64,000 nt of DNA from Terriglobia bacterium (GTDB taxonomy: Bacteria; Acidobacteriota; Terriglobia; Bryobacterales; Bryobacteraceae): the NCBI GenBank assembly GCA_020073305.1, contig JAIQFK010000001.1, forward strand, positions 124,001-188,000, written 5' to 3'. The notes beneath the pieces were generated by a model, which made no database searches, was not told the DNA's origin, and saw only the letters and a list, made by a program, of their open reading frames with translations. The stretch's first letter is position 1. Each line of letters starts with the position of its first letter. Positions 1 through 8,221 of this stretch are shown one piece after another. Position numbers and translations under genes: made by a program.

Positions 1-945
1 TGGGAACGCACGGCGTATGAAGGCAAGGTGTTCGACGACACTCACCGCTTCAACACCTACGCCTCGCCCACGCCGGTTACCGACGGCAAATATGTCTACT
101 TCTGGTTCGATTCGCAGGGGCTCTACAAGTATGACTTCGACGGCAACTTGATCTGGTCAGCGTCATTGGGCGGCGTCGCCACGCTCGGTGTAGGCTACGG
201 AGGTTCGCCGGTTCTGTTCGAAGACCTGATCCTGCTGCTTTGCGATCAGGACGAAGGCGAACACTCTTTCCTGGCCGCCGTTTCAACGAGCGACGGCAAA
301 CTGCGCTGGAAGCTCGATCGCAAGAACCAGATCACCTGGACCACGCCGCTTTTGGTGGAATCGGGCGGCCGCAAGCAACTGATCGTTCCATCCACCGAGG
401 ACGTTGTCGCCTACGATCCACGCACGGGCAAGGAGGTCTGGCGAACCGAAGGGTTGGCGGGCAACGTTGTTCACACGCCCGTAACCGGCCACGGCATGGT
501 CTACGTCTCCACCGGCTATCCGACCAAAAAGACCATGGGAATCCGCCTTGACCCGGCACCCGGTCAAGCCCGGGTGGCCTGGAGGTATGAAAAGGGTACG
601 GGCTACATTCCATCGCCCATTCTGTATGGCGACTATCTTTACCTGCTCACCGGCGCGGGCCTGCTGACTTGTCTCGACGCCGACACCGGAGAGCCGAAGT
701 ATGAAGCCAGGCGCTTTCCGGCGCCCGGGCAGTTTGTGGCTTCACCGGTGGCTTTTGACGGCAAGGTGCTGATCACCAGCCAGGATGGCGACACCTACGT
801 GGTCAAGGCCGGCCCCGAGCATGAAATCCTGAGCACCAATCCGCTGGGTGAGCAAGTCTTCGCGTCGCTCGCGCTGGTCGGTGACTCAATCTACATCCGC
901 GGCGAAAAGCACCTGTACCAGATTCGCTCTGCCGTGAACCGTTAA
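1..945 (+). CDS. PQQ-binding-like beta-propeller protein, 5' truncated
   Basis: The reading frame is already open at base 1, so the N terminus lies outside the window. About 314 residues remain. They form repeated blade-like segments with alternating hydrophobic strands and turn motifs of the type LDADTGE and VAYDPRTGKEVW, which is the signature of PQQ-type (BamB/quinoprotein-like) eight-bladed beta-propellers. Nothing in the visible part identifies an enzyme active site, so it may be a structural propeller or an exported scaffold rather than a dehydrogenase. It ends at TAA, 83 bp before the next gene, which has its own promoter. The family call is firm; function is unknown. Confidence 0.8.
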   Translation, partial: WERTAYEGKVFDDTHRFNTYASPTPVTDGKYVYFWFDSQGLYKYDFDGNLIWSASLGGVATLGVGYGGSPVLFEDLILLLCDQDEGEHSFLAAVSTSDGKLRWKLDRKNQITWTTPLLVESGGRKQLIVPSTEDVVAYDPRTGKEVWRTEGLAGNVVHTPVTGHGMVYVSTGYPTKKTMGIRLDPAPGQARVAWRYEKGTGYIPSPILYGDYLYLLTGAGLLTCLDADTGEPKYEARRFPAPGQFVASPVAFDGKVLITSQDGDTYVVKAGPEHEILSTNPLGEQVFASLALVGDSIYIRGEKHLYQIRSAVNR

Positions 946-964
946 CTCCCGCCGAAAAAACGCA

Positions 965-993
965 TTGACTATAAAAACCTCTTGCTCTATCTG
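965..993 (+). promoter_or_regulatory. sigma70-like promoter for speA
   Basis: TTGACT at 965-970 and TATCTG at 988-993 are separated by exactly 17 nt. The pair sits in the only AT-rich stretch between the two genes. Transcription would start near 1000, giving a leader of about 30 nt that carries the AGGAGG ribosome site at 1019-1024. Confidence 0.6.
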
Positions 994-1028
994 CGTTTTC
1001 GAAGGACACTGAAAATTCAGGAGGAGCG

Positions 1029-2963
1029 TTGGAGAGAAACGGCGGACGAAAAGGCTCGGTGGTGCTGGAGCCCACCGAGCGCTGGTCGACACAGGATGCC
1101 AGCGACCTTTACGACGTGGCGAGTTGGGGCAAGGGCTACTTCTCGGTCGACGCCAACGGGCACGTTCGTGTCCATCCGGAGAAGGATCCGGCGCGTTCCA
1201 TCGACCTCAAGGAGCTGGTCGACACGCTGGTTCTGCGCGGCATTTCGCTGCCCATCCTGATCCGCTTCGCCGATATTCTCAAGCACCGGCTGGGCGAGAT
1301 CCACTCCGCTTTTCAAACCGCCATCACCGAGCATCGTTATCAGGGCGGCTACTTCTGCGTCTACCCCATCAAGGTGAACCAGCAACGGCAGGTGGTCGAG
1401 GAAGTCCTCGAGTATGGCAGGCCCTATCATTTCGGACTCGAAGTCGGCTCGAAACCCGAGCTGCTCGCCGTGATGGCGCTGGCCACCAATGAAACGCCCA
1501 TCATCTGCAACGGGTTTAAAGACGACGAGTACATTGAGCTGGCCATGCTGGCGCAAAAGGTCGGCCGCCACATCATCCCGGTGATCGAGAAGTATACCGA
1601 GTTGGACTTGATTGCCAAATACTCGGAGCGCGTGGGCGTGCGCCCCACGATCGGACTGCGGGTGAAACTGGCCGCTCGCGGCGCCGGCCGCTGGAAATCC
1701 TCCGCCGGCTACCGGTCCAAATTCGGCCTGACCACCAGCGAAGCCATGCGGGCCCTCGAGGAGTTGAAAACGCGCGGCATGGCCGACTGCCTGCACTTGC
1801 TGCACTTCCATCTGGGCAGCCAGATCACCAACATCCGCCACCTGAAGGCTGCCGTGAACGAGGCAGCGCGCATGTACGCCGAACTGGCGCGCGCCGGTGC
1901 GGGCTTACGATACCTGGATGTCGGCGGCGGCCTGGGCATCGACTACGACGGCTCGCAGACCGATTTCGAATCGAGCGTCAATTACACGCTGCAGGAGTAC
2001 GCCAACGACGTCGTCTATCACATCCAGAACGTGTGCGACGAATCCGGTCTGGCGCATCCCACCATCGTGAGCGAAAGCGGACGCGCCATCACCGCCTATC
2101 ACAGCGCCCTCGTCTTCAACGTGCTGGGGGTGGCCGGCTACGGCGACGAGGAAGTGCACGAATTGCCCGCAGAACCCGAACAGCCTCTCATCGACCTGCA
2201 GGGAACATACGGCTCGCTCAGCGCCAAGAATCTGCTGGAAAGCTATCACGACGCGCAGCAGGCACTCGACCAGGCGCTTAACCTTTTCAGCCTGGGCTAT
2301 CTCCCGCTCGAGCAGCGCTGCTTGGCCGAGAACCTGTTCTGGTCCATTTGCCGCCGCGTGCTGAAACTGGCGCGCGAGCTGGATGACTTTCCGGAAGAGT
2401 TCGAAGGCCTGGACGCCATGCTCTCGGACACGTACTTCTGCAATTTTTCGCTGTTCCAGAGCATGCCCGACAGTTGGGCCATCAAGCAGTTGTTTCCCAT
2501 CCTGCCCATCCACCGGCTGGACGAGCGGCCCACGCAATATGCCGTTCTCGGCGACATTACGTGTGACTCGGATGGCAAAGTCGACCAGTTCATCGACCGC
2601 CGCGATGTGAAGCGCACTCTGCCGCTGCACCCGTATACCGGGCAGGATTACTATCTCGGGGCGTTTCTGCTCGGCGCGTATCAGGAAATTCTCGGCGATC
2701 TGCACAACTTGTTCGGCGATACCAACGCGGTCCATGTGAAGCTCAGCCCAACCGGCGACGTGATTCTCGATGCGGTGATCAAAGGCGATACCGTCCGTGA
2801 GGTCCTCAAATACGTGCAGTTCAACGTGGACGCGCTCGAGGCCGAGATGCGCAAAGACGTCGAGACCGCGGTGCGCGAGAACCGCATGACCTACGAGGAG
2901 TCCGGCAAACTGCTGCGCTACTACGAAGAGGGCCTGCAGGGATACACGTACCTGGAAAGCTGA
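1029..2963 (+). CDS. speA: biosynthetic arginine decarboxylase
   Basis: A 644-residue PLP-dependent fold-III decarboxylase that converts arginine to agmatine, the first step of the agmatine route to putrescine. The length is normal for SpeA. The PLP-lysine segment YPIKVNQQ lies near residue 117, followed by FGLEVGSKPE, the HFHLGSQ motif and the glycine-rich phosphate-binding stretch DVGGGLGIDYDG. The C-terminal part has the active-site Cys/Asp region expected of the family (LSDTYFCNFSLFQSMPD). The start is TTG, chosen because AGGAGG at 1019-1024 precedes it and the protein begins shortly before the conserved WGKGYFSV block. It is a single gene with its own promoter; no other polyamine gene is in the window. 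Confidence 0.95.
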   Translation: MERNGGRKGSVVLEPTERWSTQDASDLYDVASWGKGYFSVDANGHVRVHPEKDPARSIDLKELVDTLVLRGISLPILIRFADILKHRLGEIHSAFQTAITEHRYQGGYFCVYPIKVNQQRQVVEEVLEYGRPYHFGLEVGSKPELLAVMALATNETPIICNGFKDDEYIELAMLAQKVGRHIIPVIEKYTELDLIAKYSERVGVRPTIGLRVKLAARGAGRWKSSAGYRSKFGLTTSEAMRALEELKTRGMADCLHLLHFHLGSQITNIRHLKAAVNEAARMYAELARAGAGLRYLDVGGGLGIDYDGSQTDFESSVNYTLQEYANDVVYHIQNVCDESGLAHPTIVSESGRAITAYHSALVFNVLGVAGYGDEEVHELPAEPEQPLIDLQGTYGSLSAKNLLESYHDAQQALDQALNLFSLGYLPLEQRCLAENLFWSICRRVLKLARELDDFPEEFEGLDAMLSDTYFCNFSLFQSMPDSWAIKQLFPILPIHRLDERPTQYAVLGDITCDSDGKVDQFIDRRDVKRTLPLHPYTGQDYYLGAFLLGAYQEILGDLHNLFGDTNAVHVKLSPTGDVILDAVIKGDTVREVLKYVQFNVDALEAEMRKDVETAVRENRMTYEESGKLLRYYEEGLQGYTYLES

Positions 2964-3012
2964 CCGGCTCTAGCGTCCCTGCTGCTCAAGCGGTTTCGCG
3001 ATTCATTGTGCT

Positions 3013-3078
3013 TCACTCATACCTCAGCGCAGTCATTGGGTCGAGCCGAGAGGCGCGCCTGGCGGGCAGATAGCTTCC
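3013..3078 (-). pseudogene. remnant of the C terminus of an ADOP/MacB-type ABC permease
   Basis: Reading the minus strand, the last 21 codons before a TGA at 3013-3015 give a peptide containing YLPARRASRLDPMTALRYE. This is the characteristic end of acidobacterial ADOP/FtsX-type ABC transporter permeases. Upstream of it the frame continues for about 40 codons without any similarity to such a permease, and no transmembrane segment is present. The most likely reading is the stub of a permease gene whose remainder was deleted. Confidence 0.6.
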
Positions 3079-3186
3079 CACGGTACGTTCATCGCGATAC
3101 CTGTTACTTCTACATATACGGCCCTGTAGGAGAAGGTTGCGTAAATTTTTTTTCGCGGCCTCCTGCGTGCCAGGGGTACTAGCTGT

Positions 3187-3192
3187 CATAAT
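3187..3192 (+). promoter_or_regulatory. -10-like box directly upstream of glgA
   Basis: CATAAT ends 15 nt before the glgA ATG. The intervening bases contain no purine-rich ribosome site, so the mRNA could be leaderless or nearly so. No convincing -35 was found. Confidence 0.35.
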
Positions 3193-3207
3193 CAAGAATT
3201 CCCACTC

Positions 3208-4680
3208 ATGATCAAAGTGCTCATGGTCGCCTCCGAGGCCGCGCCGTTCGCAAAGACCGGTGGCCTGGCCGATGTGGTGGGTTCCTTGCCTGCCGCTCTA
3301 CGGTCTTTCGATTGCGAAGTTGCTGTCCTGATCCCTCGATACCGCGCCGTCGATCTCAGTTCCGCCAGGCGGATCTATGACTCCCTTCCCGTATGGCTGG
3401 GAGGGGTCCTGCATCAGACGAGTCTTTACCAGGCCGACGCGGCGACGCCGTTCTATTTTCTGGAAGCCCCCTCTCTTTACGACCGCGACGGGTTTTATGG
3501 CGATTCCGATGGCGACTACCCCGACAATGCGGCACGTTTCGCCGTGCTCTCGCGGGCTGCGCTGGCCGTGGCCCGGCGCGTGTTTCGGCCGCAGATCCTG
3601 CACTGCCATGATTGGCAGAGCGGGCTGGTCCCGGTCTATCTGCGCACCGTTTTCGCCTTTGACCCGACCTTCCTGGGCATGAAGACGCTTTTCACCATCC
3701 ATAACCTCGGCTACCAGGGTCTGTTTCCGCCAGTCGTGCTCCCACGAGTGGGATTGGATCGCAGGGTGTTCAAGATGGATGGACTCGAGTTTTTCGGGCA
3801 GGTGAGTTTTATCAAAGGCGGGCTCAACTATAGCGACGCCGTCAGTACGGTCAGCAAGAAATACGCGCTTGAAATCCAGACTCCGGAATACGGTTTCGGG
3901 CTGGACGGCGTTCTGCGCGCGCGTAGCGCGGACCTCCACGGAATCCTGAACGGCGTCGATTACGGCAACTGGGACCCGCAAACAGATCCTCATATCGCAT
4001 CGCACTATTCAGCCGGCGATCTTAGCGGGAAACGCCTGTGCAAGCAGGCGCTCATCCGCGAATTCGGGCTGCCCGAACTGGCCATGAAGAGGCCGCTGTT
4101 GGGCGCGATCTCCCGCCTGACGCCGCAGAAAGGCACCGAGCTCATTGTTGAGATTGCACCGCAACTGACGGCGGAGGATCTCTACCTGGTGATGCTTGGA
4201 TCGGGCGACGCGGTCTACGAGGAGGCTTTGCGAGCGGCGGCGCTGGCCCACCCGGACCGCATCGGCGTTCGCTTCGGATACGACGAAGCGCTCGCGCACA
4301 AGATCGAGGCGGGCGCGGATCTTTTTCTCATGCCCAGCCAGTACGAGCCGAGCGGGCTCAACCAGATGTATAGCCTGCGTTACGGCACGGTACCGGTGGT
4401 TCGCGCGACCGGCGGGCTTGATGATACCATCGATGAGGGAACAGGGTTCAAGTTTCAGGAGTACTCGGCCCAGGCCTTTCTGGCAGCCGTCCGCGCTGCT
4501 GCGGCTGCTTATGAAGACCGGCCAGGCTGGGAAGCCATGTTGCGGCGCGGCATACGTAGGGATTTCTCCTGGCGGGCTTCAGCAGCCGAATACGCGGCCC
4601 TGTACCAAAAGCTGTTGGAAAGCGGCGAAAACGCTGCATCTTTCAGCCGGATACAACATCAAACTCATTTGAGGGGATGA
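3208..4680 (+). CDS. glgA: glycogen/starch synthase (ADP-glucose type)
   Basis: A 490-residue GT5-family glucosyltransferase that extends alpha-1,4-glucan chains from ADP-glucose. The N terminus has the ADP-glucose-binding KTGGLADVVGSLP motif at residues 17-29. The GT-B fold continues with HCHDWQSGLVP, the linker region ISRLTPQKG and the C-terminal PSQYEPSGLNQMYSLRYG block that contains the catalytic Glu and ligand-binding residues. Length and order are normal. The ATG has no good ribosome site. The stop overlaps the first ATG of the thioredoxin gene (ATGA), so the two are probably co-transcribed. No branching enzyme or glgC is in the window. Confidence 0.95.
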   Translation: MIKVLMVASEAAPFAKTGGLADVVGSLPAALRSFDCEVAVLIPRYRAVDLSSARRIYDSLPVWLGGVLHQTSLYQADAATPFYFLEAPSLYDRDGFYGDSDGDYPDNAARFAVLSRAALAVARRVFRPQILHCHDWQSGLVPVYLRTVFAFDPTFLGMKTLFTIHNLGYQGLFPPVVLPRVGLDRRVFKMDGLEFFGQVSFIKGGLNYSDAVSTVSKKYALEIQTPEYGFGLDGVLRARSADLHGILNGVDYGNWDPQTDPHIASHYSAGDLSGKRLCKQALIREFGLPELAMKRPLLGAISRLTPQKGTELIVEIAPQLTAEDLYLVMLGSGDAVYEEALRAAALAHPDRIGVRFGYDEALAHKIEAGADLFLMPSQYEPSGLNQMYSLRYGTVPVVRATGGLDDTIDEGTGFKFQEYSAQAFLAAVRAAAAAYEDRPGWEAMLRRGIRRDFSWRASAAEYAALYQKLLESGENAASFSRIQHQTHLRG

Positions 4681-4682
4681 AG

Positions 4683-5012
4683 ATGGCAGGTAATAACGTC
4701 TTGACCTTTAGCGATGCGGCTTTCGACACGGATGTGCTCAAAGCGCCCGAGCCGGTTCTGGTGGACTTCTGGGCGGAATGGTGCGGCCCATGCCGGATGA
4801 TGTCGCCGACGATCGACACGATTGCATCGGAATATGCCGGCAAGGCGAAGGTCGGCAAACTGAACGTCGATGATAACGGCCAGACGGCCATGCGTTACAA
4901 CGTCCGCGGGATTCCCACGCTGCTGCTGTTCAAGGGCGGCAAGGTGGTGGACCAGCGGGTGGGCGCGGTGGGCAAAGACGAAGTTCAGAAAATGCTCAAC
5001 GCGCACGTCTGA
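4683..5012 (+). CDS. trxA: thioredoxin
   Basis: A 109-residue cytosolic thioredoxin with the redox motif WCGPC near residue 33 and the cis-proline loop GIPTLLLF. It reduces protein disulfides with electrons from thioredoxin reductase. An ATG at 4677 overlaps the glgA stop, but GAGGGG at 4671-4676 is only correctly placed (6 nt) for the ATG at 4683, so that start is preferred. It follows glgA without a gap; whether the pairing is functional or only positional cannot be told. The gene is complete and ordinary. Confidence 0.93.
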   Translation: MAGNNVLTFSDAAFDTDVLKAPEPVLVDFWAEWCGPCRMMSPTIDTIASEYAGKAKVGKLNVDDNGQTAMRYNVRGIPTLLLFKGGKVVDQRVGAVGKDEVQKMLNAHV

Positions 5013-5020
5013 TTTTTCGT

Positions 5021-5482
5021 TCACATTTTTTGCTTCCGGAGTTTGACCCACGCGGGGAAAACTCCGGGATCATCCAGCCACACCAGCATCCACTGGATCA
5101 TTTCTTCCTTTTGCGCTTTCTTTTCCGGTGATGTCTTAGGACTCCGCGCCGCAAGCCGGGCATGGTCTTTCGCCTGAATCACCGCGTTCCTGCACTGCTG
5201 CGCGCGCACGCGGTTGCCGGCCTCCTTTGCCTCCCTGTAAACCGCCTCCAATTCGAGTAAGGAACGCTCCAGGTCGTCGAACGACTTCTGGCGCACGCCC
5301 GCGTAAGGTTGCGCCACCGGAATGGCTGTATCGGCCAGAAGGCGGCGCAGGTAAGTCTCCGAAATCGGCGCCAGTCTGGCGGCGATCTCGCTCCATTCGG
5401 TCTCAGTTACTTCGCTGAGATTTTCTTCCCGGAGATACTCGGCGAGGAGTGCCTTCTTCGACTTGTTCCCGGCGGCTGGCAC
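5021..5482 (-). CDS. conserved-looking small hypothetical protein overlapping mltG
   Basis: About 153 residues, rich in charged residues and predicted alpha-helix, with no signal peptide or membrane segment. The frame stays open further upstream, but there it only shadows mltG in another frame; a GTG at 5480-5482 gives a sensible start just inside the mltG 3' end. The protein holds a segment SETYLRRLLADTAIPV followed by a long acidic/basic helix and ends in a tryptophan-bearing tail (WMLVWLDDPGVFPAWVKL). I do not recognise the family. It probably is expressed with mltG and ruvX by translational coupling, since its start lies about 80 nt within mltG. Confidence 0.6.
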   Translation of the reverse strand: MPAAGNKSKKALLAEYLREENLSEVTETEWSEIAARLAPISETYLRRLLADTAIPVAQPYAGVRQKSFDDLERSLLELEAVYREAKEAGNRVRAQQCRNAVIQAKDHARLAARSPKTSPEKKAQKEEMIQWMLVWLDDPGVFPAWVKLRKQKM

Positions 5483-6449
5483 GGCGGAATTTGGCGGTGG
5501 CGACGAGGTGCTCGGAAATGCTCTTGGAGAAATTATGCGCGCCGGACCCGTCCGGCCGCAACACGAAATACAGATAGCCGGTTTCCGCCGGGTGGATCGC
5601 CGCCAGCAGGGAATCTTTCCCTGGATTAGCGATCGGCCCGGGGGGCAGGCCTGCACTGCGGTAGGTGTTGTACCGGTTCGTGCTGGCGAGGTCGGATTGG
5701 TGAATCGTTCCCCTGTACCGGCCGTCGAGCAAGGCGGCGTAGATGGTCGTGGGGTCGCAATCGAGCTTCATGCCGATCTTGAGCCGGTTAGAAAACACGG
5801 ACGCAATCAGCGGCCGGTCCATGGCGAAGCGCGCTTCCCGCTCGACGAGCGAAGCCAGAGTCACCACTGCATGAACGTTCCCCGGCGCGCCCATCTCCTT
5901 CCAAACTTCGCGAAACCGGGTGGTCATCAGGTGGCAGAGGCGCTCAGGGGTGGTGTGGCGCTCCAGGCGGTAGCTGCTCGGAAACAGGTAGCCTTCAAGC
6001 GACGGCGCGGCGGGATCGAGATCGCGGATGGACGACCCATCGCGTGCGGCGCGCAGAAAATCCGCCGCGGCAAAGAGCTCGAGCTTTTCGGCTTCCGCCG
6101 CGATATCGAAGAGGTTCTGGCCCTCGGGCACAGTCAACGTGTAATAGAAGATGTCACCGCGCGCGATGCGATCGTAGACCTCCAGAACCGAAGCCGGCTT
6201 CGTGAATTGATACTCGCCGGCCTTCAGGGACCGCCGGGGCTCGAGCGCGCGCACGGCGAGGAACTCCCACGTGTGCGCGATGACGCCCGCTCTGGCAAGC
6301 ATGTCCGCCATCTGAGCGCTCCCCGTGCCCTTGGGGAAGTCGATGAACGTTTCGTCGCCGAAGGCTGCATAAGGGCGATGGAGAAGATAGGCCACATAGC
6401 CGGCGCTAGAGCCGATAACGAGCGCCAGCACGGCCAGCCGGAGCTTCAC
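5403..6449 (-). CDS. mltG: endolytic murein transglycosylase
   Basis: A 348-residue YceG-family protein. An N-terminal transmembrane anchor (residues 3-24) is followed by a LysM-like region and the catalytic domain. The motif ASLVEREA carries the catalytic glutamate, and DCDPTTIYA, NRYNTYRSAGLPPGPIANPG and HNFSKSISEH are conserved family blocks. MltG cuts nascent glycan strands at the inner membrane and helps set chain length. Its last 30 or so residues are a variable basic tail that overlaps the start of the downstream unknown gene. It overlaps ruvX by 4 nt (ATGA), a common neighbour in bacteria. Confidence 0.93.
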   Translation of the reverse strand: MKLRLAVLALVIGSSAGYVAYLLHRPYAAFGDETFIDFPKGTGSAQMADMLARAGVIAHTWEFLAVRALEPRRSLKAGEYQFTKPASVLEVYDRIARGDIFYYTLTVPEGQNLFDIAAEAEKLELFAAADFLRAARDGSSIRDLDPAAPSLEGYLFPSSYRLERHTTPERLCHLMTTRFREVWKEMGAPGNVHAVVTLASLVEREARFAMDRPLIASVFSNRLKIGMKLDCDPTTIYAALLDGRYRGTIHQSDLASTNRYNTYRSAGLPPGPIANPGKDSLLAAIHPAETGYLYFVLRPDGSGAHNFSKSISEHLVATAKFRRASRREQVEEGTPRRVSPGRKSQRSN

Positions 6450-6889
6450 GGCCGGTCACCCGTCTGAGATTGCGCGGAATCCAGGTAGCTTTGCAGCAGG
6501 ATCACGGCGGATAGCTGGTCGACGGCTGCGGCGCGCTTCTCGATGCCGATGCCGCTTTGGCGCAAGACGCGTGAGGCCTCCACGGTCGTGAGGCGCTCAT
6601 CCCACATCTTCACCGGGATGCCGGTGTGCTTTTCAAGCGCGTCCGCAAATTCCCGCGCCCATTCGGATTGCCGCCCGGCGGTTCCGCTCATGTGCAGTGG
6701 ATTGCCCATCAGGATTTGCGTAACGGCTCGCTCCCGGATCAGCGCGGCAAGTGCGGCCAGATCCACGCGCTTATTGCGGCGCTGCAACGTGGGGAGCCCT
6801 TGCGCCGTGATGCCCAGTCCGTCGCTGATGGCGAGGCCGATGCGTTTCTTCCCAAGGTCGAGCGCCAGAACGCGGCTGGGGGGATTCAT
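6446..6889 (-). CDS. ruvX: pre-16S rRNA nuclease / YqgF-family RNase H-fold protein
   Basis: A 147-residue RNase H-like nuclease of the YqgF (RuvX) family, which in other bacteria trims the 5' end of 16S rRNA and was once proposed to resolve Holliday junctions. The catalytic acidic residues are in LALDLGKKRIG near residue 11, the WDERLTTVEA loop near residue 97 and AVDQLSAV near residue 122. The start ATG has a GAAGAG ribosome site, and a TATAAT box lies on the minus strand at 6932-6937. It heads a three-gene minus-strand unit with mltG and the small unknown protein. Confidence 0.92.
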   Translation of the reverse strand: MNPPSRVLALDLGKKRIGLAISDGLGITAQGLPTLQRRNKRVDLAALAALIRERAVTQILMGNPLHMSGTAGRQSEWAREFADALEKHTGIPVKMWDERLTTVEASRVLRQSGIGIEKRAAAVDQLSAVILLQSYLDSAQSQTGDRP

Positions 6890-6978
6890 CGGCTCTTCAG
6901 TCGGCCGCCCGGTGACATCATTTCCAATTTCATTATAGGCAGCCGCATGGTAGATTCGATGGAGAGCCAGACCTCGCC

Positions 6979-8157
6979 GTGGCCATTCTCTCGCGACCTT
7001 TCAAGGCCCAGGACCTCCTGAACGCCCCGGAGTTGCGCGTTGCCGCCAATCCCGTCATCGCGCTAGGCGTGATTGTCGCGCTCCTTTACTGGGCGCGGGT
7101 CTTCTTCATCACGTCGATCATCGCGGTCATCATTGCCTTCATTCTGGAGCCGTTCGTCGGGTTGCTGATGCGCGTCCGCTTTCCGCGGAGCGTGGCCAGT
7201 TTTGTCGTGTGCAGCATCGCTCTGATGCTGCTCTATTTAGCCGGGCTTGGAACTTATACCCAGATTGCCGGCCTGTGGGAAGAACTGCCGCGCTTCAGCG
7301 AGCGCATTGGCGCAGTCGTGGACGGCGCACGGCACAAGATCGACGACATGGAGGCCACGACCTACCGCATCCTTCTACCGGCCAAAAAACAGCCGCAGAC
7401 ACCGCCGCCGGCTCCTCCGCCGCCGAAACGCAGCCGGCGAAATGTGGAGGCCCAGCCAGTTGTTCCCCAAGGCGTTCCCGGCGCGATACCTGAAGTGCGC
7501 ATCCACGAAGAGCGCAAGACGATCACGGATTTGATTTACGAACGCATGGGGTCGCTTTACCAGATGCTGCTCATGGCTTCCTTCATCCCGTTTCTGGTGT
7601 ATTTCATGCTGAGCTGGCGCGATCACATGCATCGCAGCTTCCTTCAGTTCTTCGAGGGTGAAGACCGCATGGCGGCGGCGCGCAGCTTGCAAGGCATCGG
7701 CGACATGGTTCGCGGTTTCGTGGTCGGCAACTTCGTACTGGGAGTTCTGCTGGCGATTATCAGTTCCGTGGCGTTCCGGCTGATCCACCTGCCGTATCCG
7801 CTGCTGGCGGGTCCGGTCAGCGGCTTCCTGAGCCTGGTGCCATACATCGGGCTGCCGCTGGCGCTCATCCCTCCCGCCATCGTCGCCATCGGTGGCGGAC
7901 ATCCCCTGGCGAGTTTCCTGATCATTCTGTTGGTCATCGCGATGTTGCACCTGATTGCGCTGAACCTGCTCTATCCCAAGATCGTGGGCTCGCGCGTGCA
8001 TCTGAACCCGCTGGTGGTCACCGTCGCGCTGATGTTTTGGGGCTTCCTGTGGGATGCCGCGGGTCTGCTGCTCGCCATCCCGTTGACAGCGGCGCTCAAA
8101 GCCGTGTGCGACAACGTCAGGAGCCTGCGCCCGTTCGGAAAATTCCTCGGGGATTGA
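6979..8157 (+). CDS. AI-2E/PerM-family permease
   Basis: A 392-residue polytopic membrane protein of the UPF0118 (AI-2E transporter/PerM) family. Hydrophobic segments occur near residues 20-50, 65-90, 195-215, 250-275, 280-330 and 340-380. A proline-rich cytoplasmic or periplasmic loop ([14 protein letters not shown], around residue 140) separates the N-terminal from the C-terminal bundle; this loop is variable in the family. Substrate is not predictable: members have been linked to autoinducer-2 export and to sodium/proton antiport. The only in-frame start near the first hydrophobic segment is GTG at 6979. It reads divergently from ruvX. Confidence 0.85.
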   Translation: MAILSRPFKAQDLLNAPELRVAANPVIALGVIVALLYWARVFFITSIIAVIIAFILEPFVGLLMRVRFPRSVASFVVCSIALMLLYLAGLGTYTQIAGLWEELPRFSERIGAVVDGARHKIDDMEATTYRILLPAKKQPQTPPPAPPPPKRSRRNVEAQPVVPQGVPGAIPEVRIHEERKTITDLIYERMGSLYQMLLMASFIPFLVYFMLSWRDHMHRSFLQFFEGEDRMAAARSLQGIGDMVRGFVVGNFVLGVLLAIISSVAFRLIHLPYPLLAGPVSGFLSLVPYIGLPLALIPPAIVAIGGGHPLASFLIILLVIAMLHLIALNLLYPKIVGSRVHLNPLVVTVALMFWGFLWDAAGLLLAIPLTAALKAVCDNVRSLRPFGKFLGD

Positions 8158-8184
8158 ACGACGCAAGATGGCCCACCCGGCCAT

Positions 8185-8206
8185 GGACAGGCGGGCATGC
8201 CTGTCC
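8185..8206. repeat. short palindrome between perM-like gene and pta
   Basis: GGACAGGC at 8185-8192 and GCCTGTCC at 8199-8206 form a perfect 8-bp inverted repeat with loop GGGCAT. There is no T-run, so it is a weak terminator candidate. It may be a dispersed REP-type palindrome; only one copy was seen in this window. Confidence 0.5.
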
Positions 8207-8221
8207 TACCATTGGAATGCC

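Noticed and set aside
1017-1841. Long minus-strand reading frame opposite speA
   Set aside because: Histidine/glutamine-rich antisense shadow of a clear gene, as expected in GC-rich DNA. Similar long shadows occur opposite the receptor at 18.5 kb and receptor 1 and were dropped for the same reason.
5403-5482. Frameshift joining mltG to the downstream unknown protein
   Set aside because: The conserved MltG fold is already complete before the overlap, so no missing part needs to be restored.
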